From contig CAZRGP010000006.1 of assembly GCA_964599695.1 (NCBI GenBank), positions 39,377 to 103,376 of the forward strand: DNA of 64,000 bases, given 5' to 3'. The DNA comes from RUG11783 sp964599695. GTDB lineage: Bacteria > Bacillota > Clostridia > Oscillospirales > Ruminococcaceae. Below the pieces are notes generated by a model. It did no database searches. It saw only the letters and a list, made by a program, of their open reading frames with translations, and was not told the DNA's origin. This document shows, in pieces, positions 8,736 to 16,335 of this stretch. Both the position numbers and the translations under genes were made by a program. Position 1 is the stretch's first letter; each line of letters opens with the position of its first letter.

Positions 8736-8769
8736 AATCGCGAAGACCGTTGATGGCCTTCGCGATTTT
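8736..8769 (+). terminator. Rho-independent terminator, convergent genes
   Basis: Stem AATCGCGAAG pairs with CTTCGCGATT, extended internally by CC/GG, with TTTTG after it. It lies between the CDF gene and convergent glyA. Confidence 0.85.
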
Positions 8770-8782
8770 GTTGTGCACTGAA

Positions 8783-10033
8783 TTATAGATAAATCGGATA
8801 GCGTTCACAGAGAGCTACCGCTCGCGCTGAGATCTCCTCTTTTCTGTTTTCATAATCGGCGGCAGTCAGGTAGATCAGTTCCGCCACTTCTTCCATATCC
8901 TCTTCCGTGAATCCTCTGCTCGTTACGGCAGGAGTCCCCACGCGCAGCCCGCTGGTGACGGTCGGCTTCTCCGGATCATTGGGGATCGCGTTCTTGTTCG
9001 CGGTGATGTGGACCGTGTCGAGCCTGTGCTGCATCTCAACACCTGTCACCTTCATAGGACGCAGGTCGATGAGAGAAAGATGGTTATCCGTACCTCCGGT
9101 GACGAGCTGGAATCCCCTCGCAAGAAGGGCTTTTGCCAGCGCCTTGGAATTCCGGACGATCTGATGCTGGTACTCGGAAAACTCCGGCTGCATGGCCTCA
9201 CGGAAACAGATCGCTTTCCCCGCGATCACATGCTCCAGGGGTCCACCCTGTGTGCCCGGGAAAATAGCGCTGTTCACCTTTTTCGCGAACTCCTCTTTAC
9301 AAAGTATCAGTCCGCCTCTCGGTCCGCGAAGCGTCTTGTGTGTAGTGGTCGTAACGATATCCGCGTAAGGTACCGGAGAGGGATGATCTCCGGACACCAC
9401 CAGACCTGCCACATGTGCCATGTCCACCATGCACAGCGCCCCGTTTTCGTGGGCCATTCTGCTGATGCGCTCGAAATCGATGATCCTGGGATACGCACTC
9501 GCTCCGGTCACCACCAGCTTCGGGCGTTTCTCCTTTATGAGGCTCTCCAGACCGTCATAATCGATCAGTCCGGTCTCCGGATCGGTACCGTACCCAACAA
9601 AATCATAGAGTTTTCCGGATGCGTTCACAGGTGAACCATGAGTCAGATGCCCGCCTGCAGCGAGGCTGAGGCCGAGCACCGTATCCCCGGGCTTGATCAC
9701 AGCCCAGTAAGCCGCCATATTTGCCTGAGCGCCGGAATGGGGCTGTACGTTCGCGGCTTCCGCACCAAACAGTTCCTTTGCGCGCGATACGGCAAGAGAC
9801 TCGATCTCGTCAATATATTCACATCCGCCGTAGTATCTGCGTCCGGAATAACCCTCTGCGTATTTGTTGGTCAGGATGCTGCCCGTAGCCGCGAGGACCG
9901 CTTCCGAAACGATGTTCTCCGATGCGATCAGCTCGATATTCTCTCTTTGTCTTTGCAGTTCCCTGCACAGAGACCGGCCGACTTCCGGGTCTTCTCTCTC
10001 TATGACCCGCAGGCCATCATCCACAAAACTCAT
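8783..10033 (-). CDS. glyA: Serine hydroxymethyltransferase
   Basis: PLP enzyme converting serine and tetrahydrofolate to glycine and methylene-tetrahydrofolate in the cytoplasm. The 416-residue length matches the family. Diagnostic segments include ELIASENIVSEAVL, NKYAEGYSGRRYYGG, QPHSGAQANMAAY, the PLP-lysine motif TTTTHKTLRGPRGG and GTDNHLSLIDLRP. GGAGG lies at good distance before the start. It is the last gene of a minus-strand operon yjjI-yjjW-glyA, 27 bases after yjjW. Coupling of a one-carbon/glycine enzyme to a glycyl radical enzyme of unknown substrate is notable and may be a clue to that substrate. Confidence 0.97.
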   Translation of the reverse strand: MSFVDDGLRVIEREDPEVGRSLCRELQRQRENIELIASENIVSEAVLAATGSILTNKYAEGYSGRRYYGGCEYIDEIESLAVSRAKELFGAEAANVQPHSGAQANMAAYWAVIKPGDTVLGLSLAAGGHLTHGSPVNASGKLYDFVGYGTDPETGLIDYDGLESLIKEKRPKLVVTGASAYPRIIDFERISRMAHENGALCMVDMAHVAGLVVSGDHPSPVPYADIVTTTTHKTLRGPRGGLILCKEEFAKKVNSAIFPGTQGGPLEHVIAGKAICFREAMQPEFSEYQHQIVRNSKALAKALLARGFQLVTGGTDNHLSLIDLRPMKVTGVEMQHRLDTVHITANKNAIPNDPEKPTVTSGLRVGTPAVTSRGFTEEDMEEVAELIYLTAADYENRKEEISARAVALCERYPIYL

Positions 10034-10060
10034 TTTGCCTCCAATTTGTTGATATATTTT

Positions 10061-10900
10061 CTAGACAACGGTCACGTGTTTCATCCCGTTGTTCACCGCG
10101 ATCTGCCGCAGCTCTTCCATCTGCTGTGGTGTGCTGAGCCGGAACTGCTCCCTGTAAGGACTCCGAACACCGTACTGACGGTATGTAATGATACGGTAAT
10201 GGATATCACCGTACCGGTAATACTCCGCAAGCGCACGACTCACATCGTCCACCGTCTTCTCGGACAGAAAATCCGGGGAACATACAGTCCGCACTTCGGT
10301 AAGCTTACCGAGTGAGGCAAGAAATACCGCCTTGTCCAGTATCCCGCTTCCATCCCCTCCGATGAGATCCTCATACTCTTCCGGGTCGGTCGACTTGACA
10401 TCTAACATAACACCATCCGTCACATTGAGCAAGTCCATATTCCGGGAAAAGTCCAAGGAGCCATTGCTGTCGATCAGGCAGGTAAGCCCCAGTTCATGAA
10501 CCCGCGGAAAAAGCTCCATCAGGAACCCCTTGCGCAGGGTGCACTCCCCTCCGGATGTAGATATTCCTTTGATGAACGGAGCGTTCTTTTTCACCCTGTC
10601 CATGACCTGATCCACCGTCATCATCGTCACACGGGGCGAAGAGAGGTTCGGACAGCTCTTCAGGCACGTATCACACTTGCAGCAGAGTTTTTCGTCCCAC
10701 ACCACTTTCCCGTCACGCAGCGACAGCGCGCCTGTCGGACAGTTGGGAACACACTCTCCGCAATCGGTGCACATCCGGATCGTCTCCGGGTTGTGGCAGT
10801 ACTTGCAGCGATAATTGCACCCTTGGAAAAAGATAGCCGTGCGGTTTCCCGGTCCATCCACAAAAGATGTGTCTATGATTCTGTTAACCGGCGCTACCAT
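10061..10900 (-). CDS. yjjW: YjjW-type glycyl radical enzyme activase
   Basis: Radical SAM enzyme that installs the glycyl radical on its partner, here the YjjI-like protein. The SAM-cluster motif is C28-x3-C32-x2-C35 (QGCNYRCKYCHNPE). Two further [4Fe-4S] sets follow (C44, C47, C50, C54 and the cluster around C73-C83), as usual for GRE activases, and the GISTSGGE segment is the family's GGE motif. Length 279 residues. The start overlaps the upstream yjjI stop by 17 bases, so translation is coupled. The ribosome binding site at this ATG is weak, consistent with reinitiation. Pairing with YjjI rather than with pyruvate formate-lyase is based on adjacency. Confidence 0.9.
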   Translation of the reverse strand: MVAPVNRIIDTSFVDGPGNRTAIFFQGCNYRCKYCHNPETIRMCTDCGECVPNCPTGALSLRDGKVVWDEKLCCKCDTCLKSCPNLSSPRVTMMTVDQVMDRVKKNAPFIKGISTSGGECTLRKGFLMELFPRVHELGLTCLIDSNGSLDFSRNMDLLNVTDGVMLDVKSTDPEEYEDLIGGDGSGILDKAVFLASLGKLTEVRTVCSPDFLSEKTVDDVSRALAEYYRYGDIHYRIITYRQYGVRSPYREQFRLSTPQQMEELRQIAVNNGMKHVTVV

Positions 10901-12437
10901 CGATGGAACGGACCTTTCTGTCCAGGGTGTGGTGCATCTGGATCGTGTTGTAGGCTACCGAAGACATGTCATTGATCGCAACTTTTCCCTCATCGTGAAG
11001 TGCAAACACCTCCGACTTTTTGACCAGATATCCGGTCACCCGGATCAGGTCACTGTCCTCCGCATAGGTGGAGATGTAACGCATTCCCACCTTGAACGCT
11101 CCTTTGATAATGTCCAGTACCGCCTCCGGATTCTTTTTGGCCGTGACCTCAAACGGGAAGATGTCCCCCACTCCGGTCTGGAAATAAGGGTGATAGAGTC
11201 CCGCCTGGCGCAGATGGTCGTACAGAGGGATCTCCCTACCGATAGGGATGCGCACCCCGGGAGTCACTCCTACTTCACCGAGTCCCACCTGGGCATGAAG
11301 CATGAACTTATGATCAAATGCCTTGGAATAGGCGCTTGTATGTTCATTCACCAGTTCCTGAAGCCGATCCATGACCCGGATGCCCATCTCATTTGCAGCG
11401 TCAGTCTCTCCGAATTTATCCCCCGAGCCCTCAAAAAGCATCAGCTGGTCCACCGCTTCGGAAAGACCTACCATTCCGAAAAGGCCAATGAAACGGTCCG
11501 GGTCGATCAGTCCTTCCTTTACGAGGAAGCAACTCCTGAAAAATGCGGATTCTTCCACAAGAAACCGGATGCAGTCCTCCATGAAGCCGCACATCGTCCT
11601 CACCGCATGGGGAAGCGTGTTGTTGAAGAAATCATCTGTATCCTTCGACTGTACCGCGACCGGTCCGAGGTTCAGACGATGTAAAAGATATGCGCCTCCG
11701 CCGATCGGAAGACCGTTGTAACAGCTGGCGATCCCGTAAGGGATATCTCCGAAAGCCTTTTTATATGCAGGATCCAGCGCAAAAGCCGGATTCGCGCTGA
11801 CCAGGGACGTAGAGATCGCTTTTGAAGCGAAATCATCCGGAGTGATGTCCGGGTCATAAAGCAGCGTCATATTGGGGATCGCGTTCTGAAGCTCCGCCAC
11901 CAGGTCAAGAATGATCTCGCCTACCCTGGTCCTCTCCGGGCCGAGGTTCGCGTGAACAAAACTGTCTCCCAGGGTGCGGTCCAGCGTAATCAGGAAACCC
12001 TTCATGATGGAGCGTATCTCTTCATCCGGCATCCCGTCACAGAACGGCTCGAACAGTTCGCCGAAATTCCCGAGATATACGGGAAAGTGGGTCACGGAAG
12101 GGACATTCTGATACATGATCTCAAGGGAATACACCGCCTCATACAGTGTTTTCGGAGGATCCAGTCTCAGGAATTCACTTCCGTTTTTCATAAACTTCGC
12201 GTAATCCGGCAGGATATACCTGGCAACGAACGGTGCGTGGCCTGTCCCCATCTCGTTCATCTGCCCCAGTTTCATCAGCCGGAGAAACTCGTCCGTATGA
12301 TCACCTTCCACAAAAGGGATCGAATCCTGTGCAATACCAGCCAGATTCATGATCTGCTGCTCATGTGTCTGCGTAGCGCTTTTTACTACCTCCAGCGCCG
12401 CATTTTTCACTTCATCAATACTTTTAAACTCCCGCAT
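10884..12437 (-). CDS. yjjI: YjjI-family glycyl radical enzyme
   Basis: Glycyl radical enzyme of the YjjI (DUF3029) type; the reaction of this family was unknown to me. The 517-residue length is far shorter than pyruvate formate-lyase or the diol dehydratases and equals that of E. coli YjjI. A candidate thiyl cysteine is C239 in ASCYNGLPIGGG, and the radical-bearing glycine is probably G469 in LIRVTGYLV, which fits the RVxGY consensus. GGAG precedes the ATG, and an extended -10 promoter lies upstream at 12478-12487. It is followed by its activase and glyA. The protein will be oxygen sensitive when activated. Confidence 0.9.
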   Translation of the reverse strand: MREFKSIDEVKNAALEVVKSATQTHEQQIMNLAGIAQDSIPFVEGDHTDEFLRLMKLGQMNEMGTGHAPFVARYILPDYAKFMKNGSEFLRLDPPKTLYEAVYSLEIMYQNVPSVTHFPVYLGNFGELFEPFCDGMPDEEIRSIMKGFLITLDRTLGDSFVHANLGPERTRVGEIILDLVAELQNAIPNMTLLYDPDITPDDFASKAISTSLVSANPAFALDPAYKKAFGDIPYGIASCYNGLPIGGGAYLLHRLNLGPVAVQSKDTDDFFNNTLPHAVRTMCGFMEDCIRFLVEESAFFRSCFLVKEGLIDPDRFIGLFGMVGLSEAVDQLMLFEGSGDKFGETDAANEMGIRVMDRLQELVNEHTSAYSKAFDHKFMLHAQVGLGEVGVTPGVRIPIGREIPLYDHLRQAGLYHPYFQTGVGDIFPFEVTAKKNPEAVLDIIKGAFKVGMRYISTYAEDSDLIRVTGYLVKKSEVFALHDEGKVAINDMSSVAYNTIQMHHTLDRKVRSIDGSAG

Positions 12438-12477
12438 GCCAGATCTCCTTATTCTTTCTTATTTAATCTTGTTTAAT

Positions 12478-12487
12478 ATCATACCAC
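12478..12487 (-). promoter_or_regulatory. Extended -10 promoter upstream of yjjI
   Basis: On the minus strand GTGG is followed by TATGAT (12478-12483), giving a TGn extended -10; the -35 region is poor. It is the only promoter-like sequence seen in the 142-base gap. Confidence 0.5.
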
Positions 12488-12536
12488 GTTGAGAGTTTTT
12501 TCGGTATGACCAGCGGTGCTTTCCGACTAAACCGAA

Positions 12537-12557
12537 GGGGACGGTATTGCCGTCCCC
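12537..12557 (-). terminator. Hairpin terminator after ECF-S gene
   Basis: Perfect 8-bp stem GGGGACGG / CCGTCCCC with a five-base loop, 23 bases after the ECF S-component stop. The following minus-strand tail (TTCGGTTTAG) is only weakly U-rich, so termination may be partial. Confidence 0.6.
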
Positions 12558-12579
12558 AGAAGCGTTGTGTCCGGATTGT

Positions 12580-13134
12580 TCAGTCCAATATTCCTGCCTG
12601 TTTGAGAGCAGGTCTCACTGCCTTATTCAGCAGTGTAGCAACAACAACGGCGATCACTCCGTTGACCAGTGAGGTCACTCCCTTTGTAAAAACGGTCGTC
12701 ATCACCGTCTCCAGCTCATATCCGTAAACGATCCGGTTCTGAACAAAGGTCTTGATCATGTAGAGGATCACATAGGTCAGTGAACCGCAGCTCCCGGCCA
12801 GGACATTTTTCCGCATGATCTGCTGTGTGTTCTTCTCCGCAAGTTTTCCGGCGACCCACCCCATGGCGAATTTCATCAGGAAAGTAAGCCAGGCTGTGGG
12901 AAGGTATCTGGGATCTGCCATGTCATAGATCATGGAACCCAGACCGGCAGCAAGTCCGCCGGTGGTGGAACCGAACAATAATCCGGCGAGGATACCCATC
13001 ACATTTCCGAGGTGGATCATCGTATTGCTAAGCGGGGTGGGAATGTCGATGTGAAGATACGTGAAGACAAAAACGAGGGCAGCCATCAGCGCGGTGACCA
13101 CCAGTTTTTTCGTCGTGAATGAACTCTTTTTCAT
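12580..13134 (-). CDS. ECF transporter S component (orphan)
   Basis: Membrane substrate-binding subunit of an energy-coupling-factor importer. The 184-residue protein has about six membrane helices and features usual in S components: an N-terminal TTKKLVVTALMAALVFVFTY segment and a HLGNVMGILAGLLFGSTTGG loop. No EcfA or EcfT is adjacent, so it would have to share the module encoded at 42731-45869 or elsewhere (group II type). The substrate, likely a vitamin or precursor, cannot be assigned. It is the last gene of the acyl-CoA synthetase to glmM operon, 57 bases after the preceding gene; that gap contains a short GC-rich hairpin (GCGCCG / CGGCGC). Confidence 0.85.
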   Translation of the reverse strand: MKKSSFTTKKLVVTALMAALVFVFTYLHIDIPTPLSNTMIHLGNVMGILAGLLFGSTTGGLAAGLGSMIYDMADPRYLPTAWLTFLMKFAMGWVAGKLAEKNTQQIMRKNVLAGSCGSLTYVILYMIKTFVQNRIVYGYELETVMTTVFTKGVTSLVNGVIAVVVATLLNKAVRPALKQAGILD

Positions 13135-13191
13135 TTTCTGCTCTCCTTTCTTCAGGATGCGCCGTCAAACTGCGGCGCGCAAGTTCGAATG

Positions 13192-13581
13192 CTATTTCTT
13201 TTCTTTGTCCGACAGGCCCCAGTCCGCCAGGACGCGCTGCAGGAGATCCCTGAAGGCGAGCCCCCTGTAGTCGATCGCACCGTAATACCTGTGATACGCA
13301 TGGAGTTCTTTCGAAGGAAACTCCGCTACGGTCAGGCTCTTGTTCGGCTGGTAGACCTGTTTTTCCATGAAGCGGTTGCGGAACAGGAAAGCAACCGGGG
13401 CATCCCCGCTGCAAAGGACCCAGACCACGTTGCTCTGGCTCGGGATCCAGTTTCTCTGCACCAGGACTTCCATGACAGCAGACGCTGTAAAACTGTCAGG
13501 GAAGCTGATCTCGGTGCCCTGAACTCCCTGTTCGTCGATTCTTGATGTTGTCTCCCGATCAAACGTAAATGTAACCATCAT
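13192..13581 (-). CDS. Protein of unknown function downstream of glmM
   Basis: Not recognised. A 129-residue soluble protein with mixed alpha/beta composition (MVTFTFDRETT, NVVWVLCSGDAPVAFLF, HAYHRYYGAIDYRGLAF) and a charged C-terminus. It starts one base after the glmM stop, so it is surely in the same transcript; two adjacent ATGs (13581, 13578) could serve as start. No membrane segment, signal peptide or metal motif is seen. Confidence 0.65.
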   Translation of the reverse strand: MMVTFTFDRETTSRIDEQGVQGTEISFPDSFTASAVMEVLVQRNWIPSQSNVVWVLCSGDAPVAFLFRNRFMEKQVYQPNKSLTVAEFPSKELHAYHRYYGAIDYRGLAFRDLLQRVLADWGLSDKEKK

Positions 13582-13582
13582 A

Positions 13583-14935
13583 TCACTTCCGTACTTTGAG
13601 AAGTTTTCCGGCTTTTCTCATCGCGTCGATGATCTCATTGACCTTTTCTTCACACAGTTCGTCCGTCAGGGCTTCCACCATGACACGAAGGACCGGCTCC
13701 GTTCCACTGGGACGCAGGACGACACGACCGTCGCTCCCAAGGCTCTCCTCCACATTGCGGACCGCTTCTTTCACTTCCTCGCAGTTCATCGTCTCCGCCT
13801 TGTCCGTCACTTCCACATTTCTCAGAAGCTGCGGGTAAGCGGTGATCTCTTCCGCCAGAATGGACAGAGGCTGCTTTGTCTCAGTGACGACCTCCATCAC
13901 CTTGATGGCTGTCAGAAGTCCATCTCCGGTATTGGCATATCTCGCGAAGATGATGTGTCCGGACTGTTCCCCGCCGATCAGGTGGCCGTACTCTCTCATA
14001 TTCTCCGCGACATATTTGTCTCCCACCGCCGTCTTCTCATATCCGATCCCGAGGCGGTCCAGAGCCTTATATAGTCCGAGGTTGGACATGATCGTAGTAA
14101 CTACCTTGGAGTTGCCCAGCATGCTGTGCTCCTGCATATATTTGGCACAGATATACATGATGGCATCCCCGTTGACGATGTTTCCTTTCTCATCCACTGC
14201 GATACAGCGGTCTGCGTCCCCGTCGAAGGAGAATCCGATGTCCAGGTGATTGTTGAGAACGTACTGTCTCAGTGTTTCCGGGTGGGTGGCACCGCACTCC
14301 ACGTTTACATTCAGTCCGTCCGGGCGGTTTCCGATCACATAGGTGTCGGCACCGAGAGCGTCAAATATGCTCTTGGCCATCTGCCAGGTGCTGCCGTTCG
14401 CGCAGTCCAGACCGATGCGGAAGCCTTTGTAGGAGCGGGTCGCGAGGGAGATCAGATAGCCGATATACCGGTTTCTGCCGGCTGCATAGTCTACGGTCTT
14501 CCCGATCATCTGACGCTGAGCAAAAGGCAGAACTCTGTCGCTGTCGAGATACTCCTCCAGCTCATCGATGAAACTCTCTTCCATCTTGTCGCCGTTGCTG
14601 TTGATCAGCTTGATCCCATTGTCCTGGAACGGGTTGTGGCTGGCGGTAATCATGATGCCGCAGTCAAAATCGTCCGCACGAACGATGTAGGAAACGCTGG
14701 GCGTCGTGGTGACGTGCAGCAGATAGGCATCCGCTCCGGATGCAGTAAGGCCTGCGCACAGGGCGTACTCAAACATATAGCTCGACCTTCTGGTGTCCTT
14801 CCCGATGACCACCTTGCCGGGACGGCTCTGGGAGAACCTGTGGCCAATGAATCTTCCGATCTTAAATGCGTGATCTACTGTGAGGTCAACGTTGGCTTCC
14901 CCGCGGAAGCCGTCAGTTCCAAAATACTTTCCCAT
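13583..14935 (-). CDS. glmM: Phosphoglucosamine mutase
   Basis: Interconverts glucosamine-6-phosphate and glucosamine-1-phosphate for UDP-GlcNAc and cell-wall synthesis. The 450-residue protein has all four family motifs: the phosphoserine loop MITASHNPFQDNG (S99), the Mg loop FDGDADRCIAVD, the sugar loop GEQSGHIIF and the phosphate loop RPSGTEPVLRVMVEA, plus the N-terminal GKYFGTDGFRGEAN. GGAG stands before the ATG. It lies in an operon with lipid-related genes rather than with the usual cdaA/ybbR pair seen in many Bacillota. Confidence 0.97.
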   Translation of the reverse strand: MGKYFGTDGFRGEANVDLTVDHAFKIGRFIGHRFSQSRPGKVVIGKDTRRSSYMFEYALCAGLTASGADAYLLHVTTTPSVSYIVRADDFDCGIMITASHNPFQDNGIKLINSNGDKMEESFIDELEEYLDSDRVLPFAQRQMIGKTVDYAAGRNRYIGYLISLATRSYKGFRIGLDCANGSTWQMAKSIFDALGADTYVIGNRPDGLNVNVECGATHPETLRQYVLNNHLDIGFSFDGDADRCIAVDEKGNIVNGDAIMYICAKYMQEHSMLGNSKVVTTIMSNLGLYKALDRLGIGYEKTAVGDKYVAENMREYGHLIGGEQSGHIIFARYANTGDGLLTAIKVMEVVTETKQPLSILAEEITAYPQLLRNVEVTDKAETMNCEEVKEAVRNVEESLGSDGRVVLRPSGTEPVLRVMVEALTDELCEEKVNEIIDAMRKAGKLLKVRK

Positions 14936-14963
14936 ATGTTTCTCCGTAACTATGCTGAATCGT

Positions 14964-15644
14964 TCAGTCGCTCTTGGCGACAGTCAAATATGCGGACAGC
15001 GCAGCTGCTGCGCTGGCAAGCGGCATCGTCTGTACCACGATCTTCCCTGGTCCCGTGACTACCGTATTGAACAGTCCTTCCCCTCCGAGGAAGATATTCT
15101 TTGCGCCTTTGACTGTTTCAACATCCAGGCTGCAAGTGGCGTCCATCATGGCAAGATAACCGGTATCGAGGATCTTCCTCTGCCCGGGGGCGAGCTGATA
15201 CTCGATGGCGGATCCGTCGATCTCCAGGAACGCCATTCCGGTCCCTGAGATTTGGGTGAGGATGAATCCTTCCCCGCCGAACAGTCCGCCGGCGAACTTT
15301 TTGTGAAAATACACGCTGGTCGACACATTCCCGACGCTCGCGAGATAAGACCCTTTCTGCACGATGATCGGATGATCCGGCGTGATCTGTACCGGGATGA
15401 TGGATCCCGGAAACTTCGAAGCGAAGGCGATCTCTCCCTGTCTCTGGGCGATATAGCGGTTCTGAAAGAGACTCTCGTTGGTGAAGAGACGTCCCATGAC
15501 TTTTCCGAATCCGCCGCCTTCCGTGCGCATCTCGATGCCGTCATCCATCCAGGACATGGCTCCGCCTTCGCACATCACCTGCTCCCCTGCCTCCATATGG
15601 AGGATCAGGACGGGGAGATTTCCCCCTTTGATCTCGTATGTCAT
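14964..15644 (-). CDS. AIM24 / TIGR00266 family protein
   Basis: A conserved beta-sandwich protein of the AIM24/TIGR00266 family; molecular role unknown. The 226-residue sequence shows the family's repeated beta patterns: GEQVMCEGGAMSWMDDGIEM, ESLFQNRYIAQRQGEIAFAS, GSYLASVGNVSTS and IFLGGEGLFNTVVTGPGKIVVQTMP. The last hydrophobic stretch (LASAAAALSAYL) could contact membrane. GGAGGGATGAT precedes the start. It follows the acyltransferase by one base and precedes glmM by 28 bases, in one operon. Confidence 0.85.
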   Translation of the reverse strand: MTYEIKGGNLPVLILHMEAGEQVMCEGGAMSWMDDGIEMRTEGGGFGKVMGRLFTNESLFQNRYIAQRQGEIAFASKFPGSIIPVQITPDHPIIVQKGSYLASVGNVSTSVYFHKKFAGGLFGGEGFILTQISGTGMAFLEIDGSAIEYQLAPGQRKILDTGYLAMMDATCSLDVETVKGAKNIFLGGEGLFNTVVTGPGKIVVQTMPLASAAAALSAYLTVAKSD

Positions 15645-15645
15645 A

Positions 15646-16335
15646 TCATCCCTCCTTTTCCTCTTCCAAAGCCTTTTTATATGCTTTCCTGGAAGCGAAC
15701 TCCTGTTCTACGGTGCGGTTGGTCGCTTTCAGGTTTTCGAACCACAATTTCTCGATCCTATCGTGAAGGACAGCGTTTGCCTCCTCCACCGTCTGGCCTG
15801 AGGGGACCGCATAAGGAGTCCCGAAACGGATCATCAGATTCCGCGAGAACGGCTTGAAATCTCCGGTGATCGCAGCAGGTATGATCGGAGCTCCCGTCTG
15901 CTGCGCCATCACCACGGCGCCTCTCTTGAACTCCTGAAGAATACGGTCATGTGTGCGGTTTCTGGTACCCTCCGGGAAAATACCGACAAGTTTGTCCTCT
16001 TTCAGGCACTCGATGGCTTCCTGCAGGGATGCCCCGTCGTGGGAATTCCGCTTCACATAGATGCAGGACATGAGCCAGAAAAGCCATGCAAACCCTTTGC
16101 CGTACAGTTTATCCTTTGTCAGAAAATGGATCGGCCTCCACGTGGACGTCATTACGATGATGGGATCCAGGGTGTTGCGGTGGTTGATCGCAAGGACCGC
16201 ACGTCCTTTTCCCGGGATGTTTTCTTTTCCGACCACTTTGGGCCAGAATATCGTCTTGAAAAGAACAAATATGACCGGAAGAAGGATCCGATAGAAGACC
16301 TCGTTCTTATTCTGTTTTATCCGCTTCCTTATCAA
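15646..16335 (-). CDS. 1-acyl-glycerol-3-phosphate acyltransferase-like (PlsC family)
   Basis: Membrane-associated lysophospholipid acyltransferase. The 229-residue protein has an N-terminal hydrophobic helix (ILLPVIFVLFKTIFW), the catalytic HX4D motif as NHRNTLDPI, and the glycerol-phosphate binding motif FPEGTRNR, followed by IPAAITGDFKP. The start is TTG at 16335, overlapping the end of the acyl-CoA synthetase gene by 29 bases; a purine-rich site GAAGGAAAG lies before it. With the upstream acyl-CoA synthetase it could activate and transfer fatty acyl groups into phospholipid or another acceptor; which one is not shown. Confidence 0.9.
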   Translation of the reverse strand: MIRKRIKQNKNEVFYRILLPVIFVLFKTIFWPKVVGKENIPGKGRAVLAINHRNTLDPIIVMTSTWRPIHFLTKDKLYGKGFAWLFWLMSCIYVKRNSHDGASLQEAIECLKEDKLVGIFPEGTRNRTHDRILQEFKRGAVVMAQQTGAPIIPAAITGDFKPFSRNLMIRFGTPYAVPSGQTVEEANAVLHDRIEKLWFENLKATNRTVEQEFASRKAYKKALEEEKEG

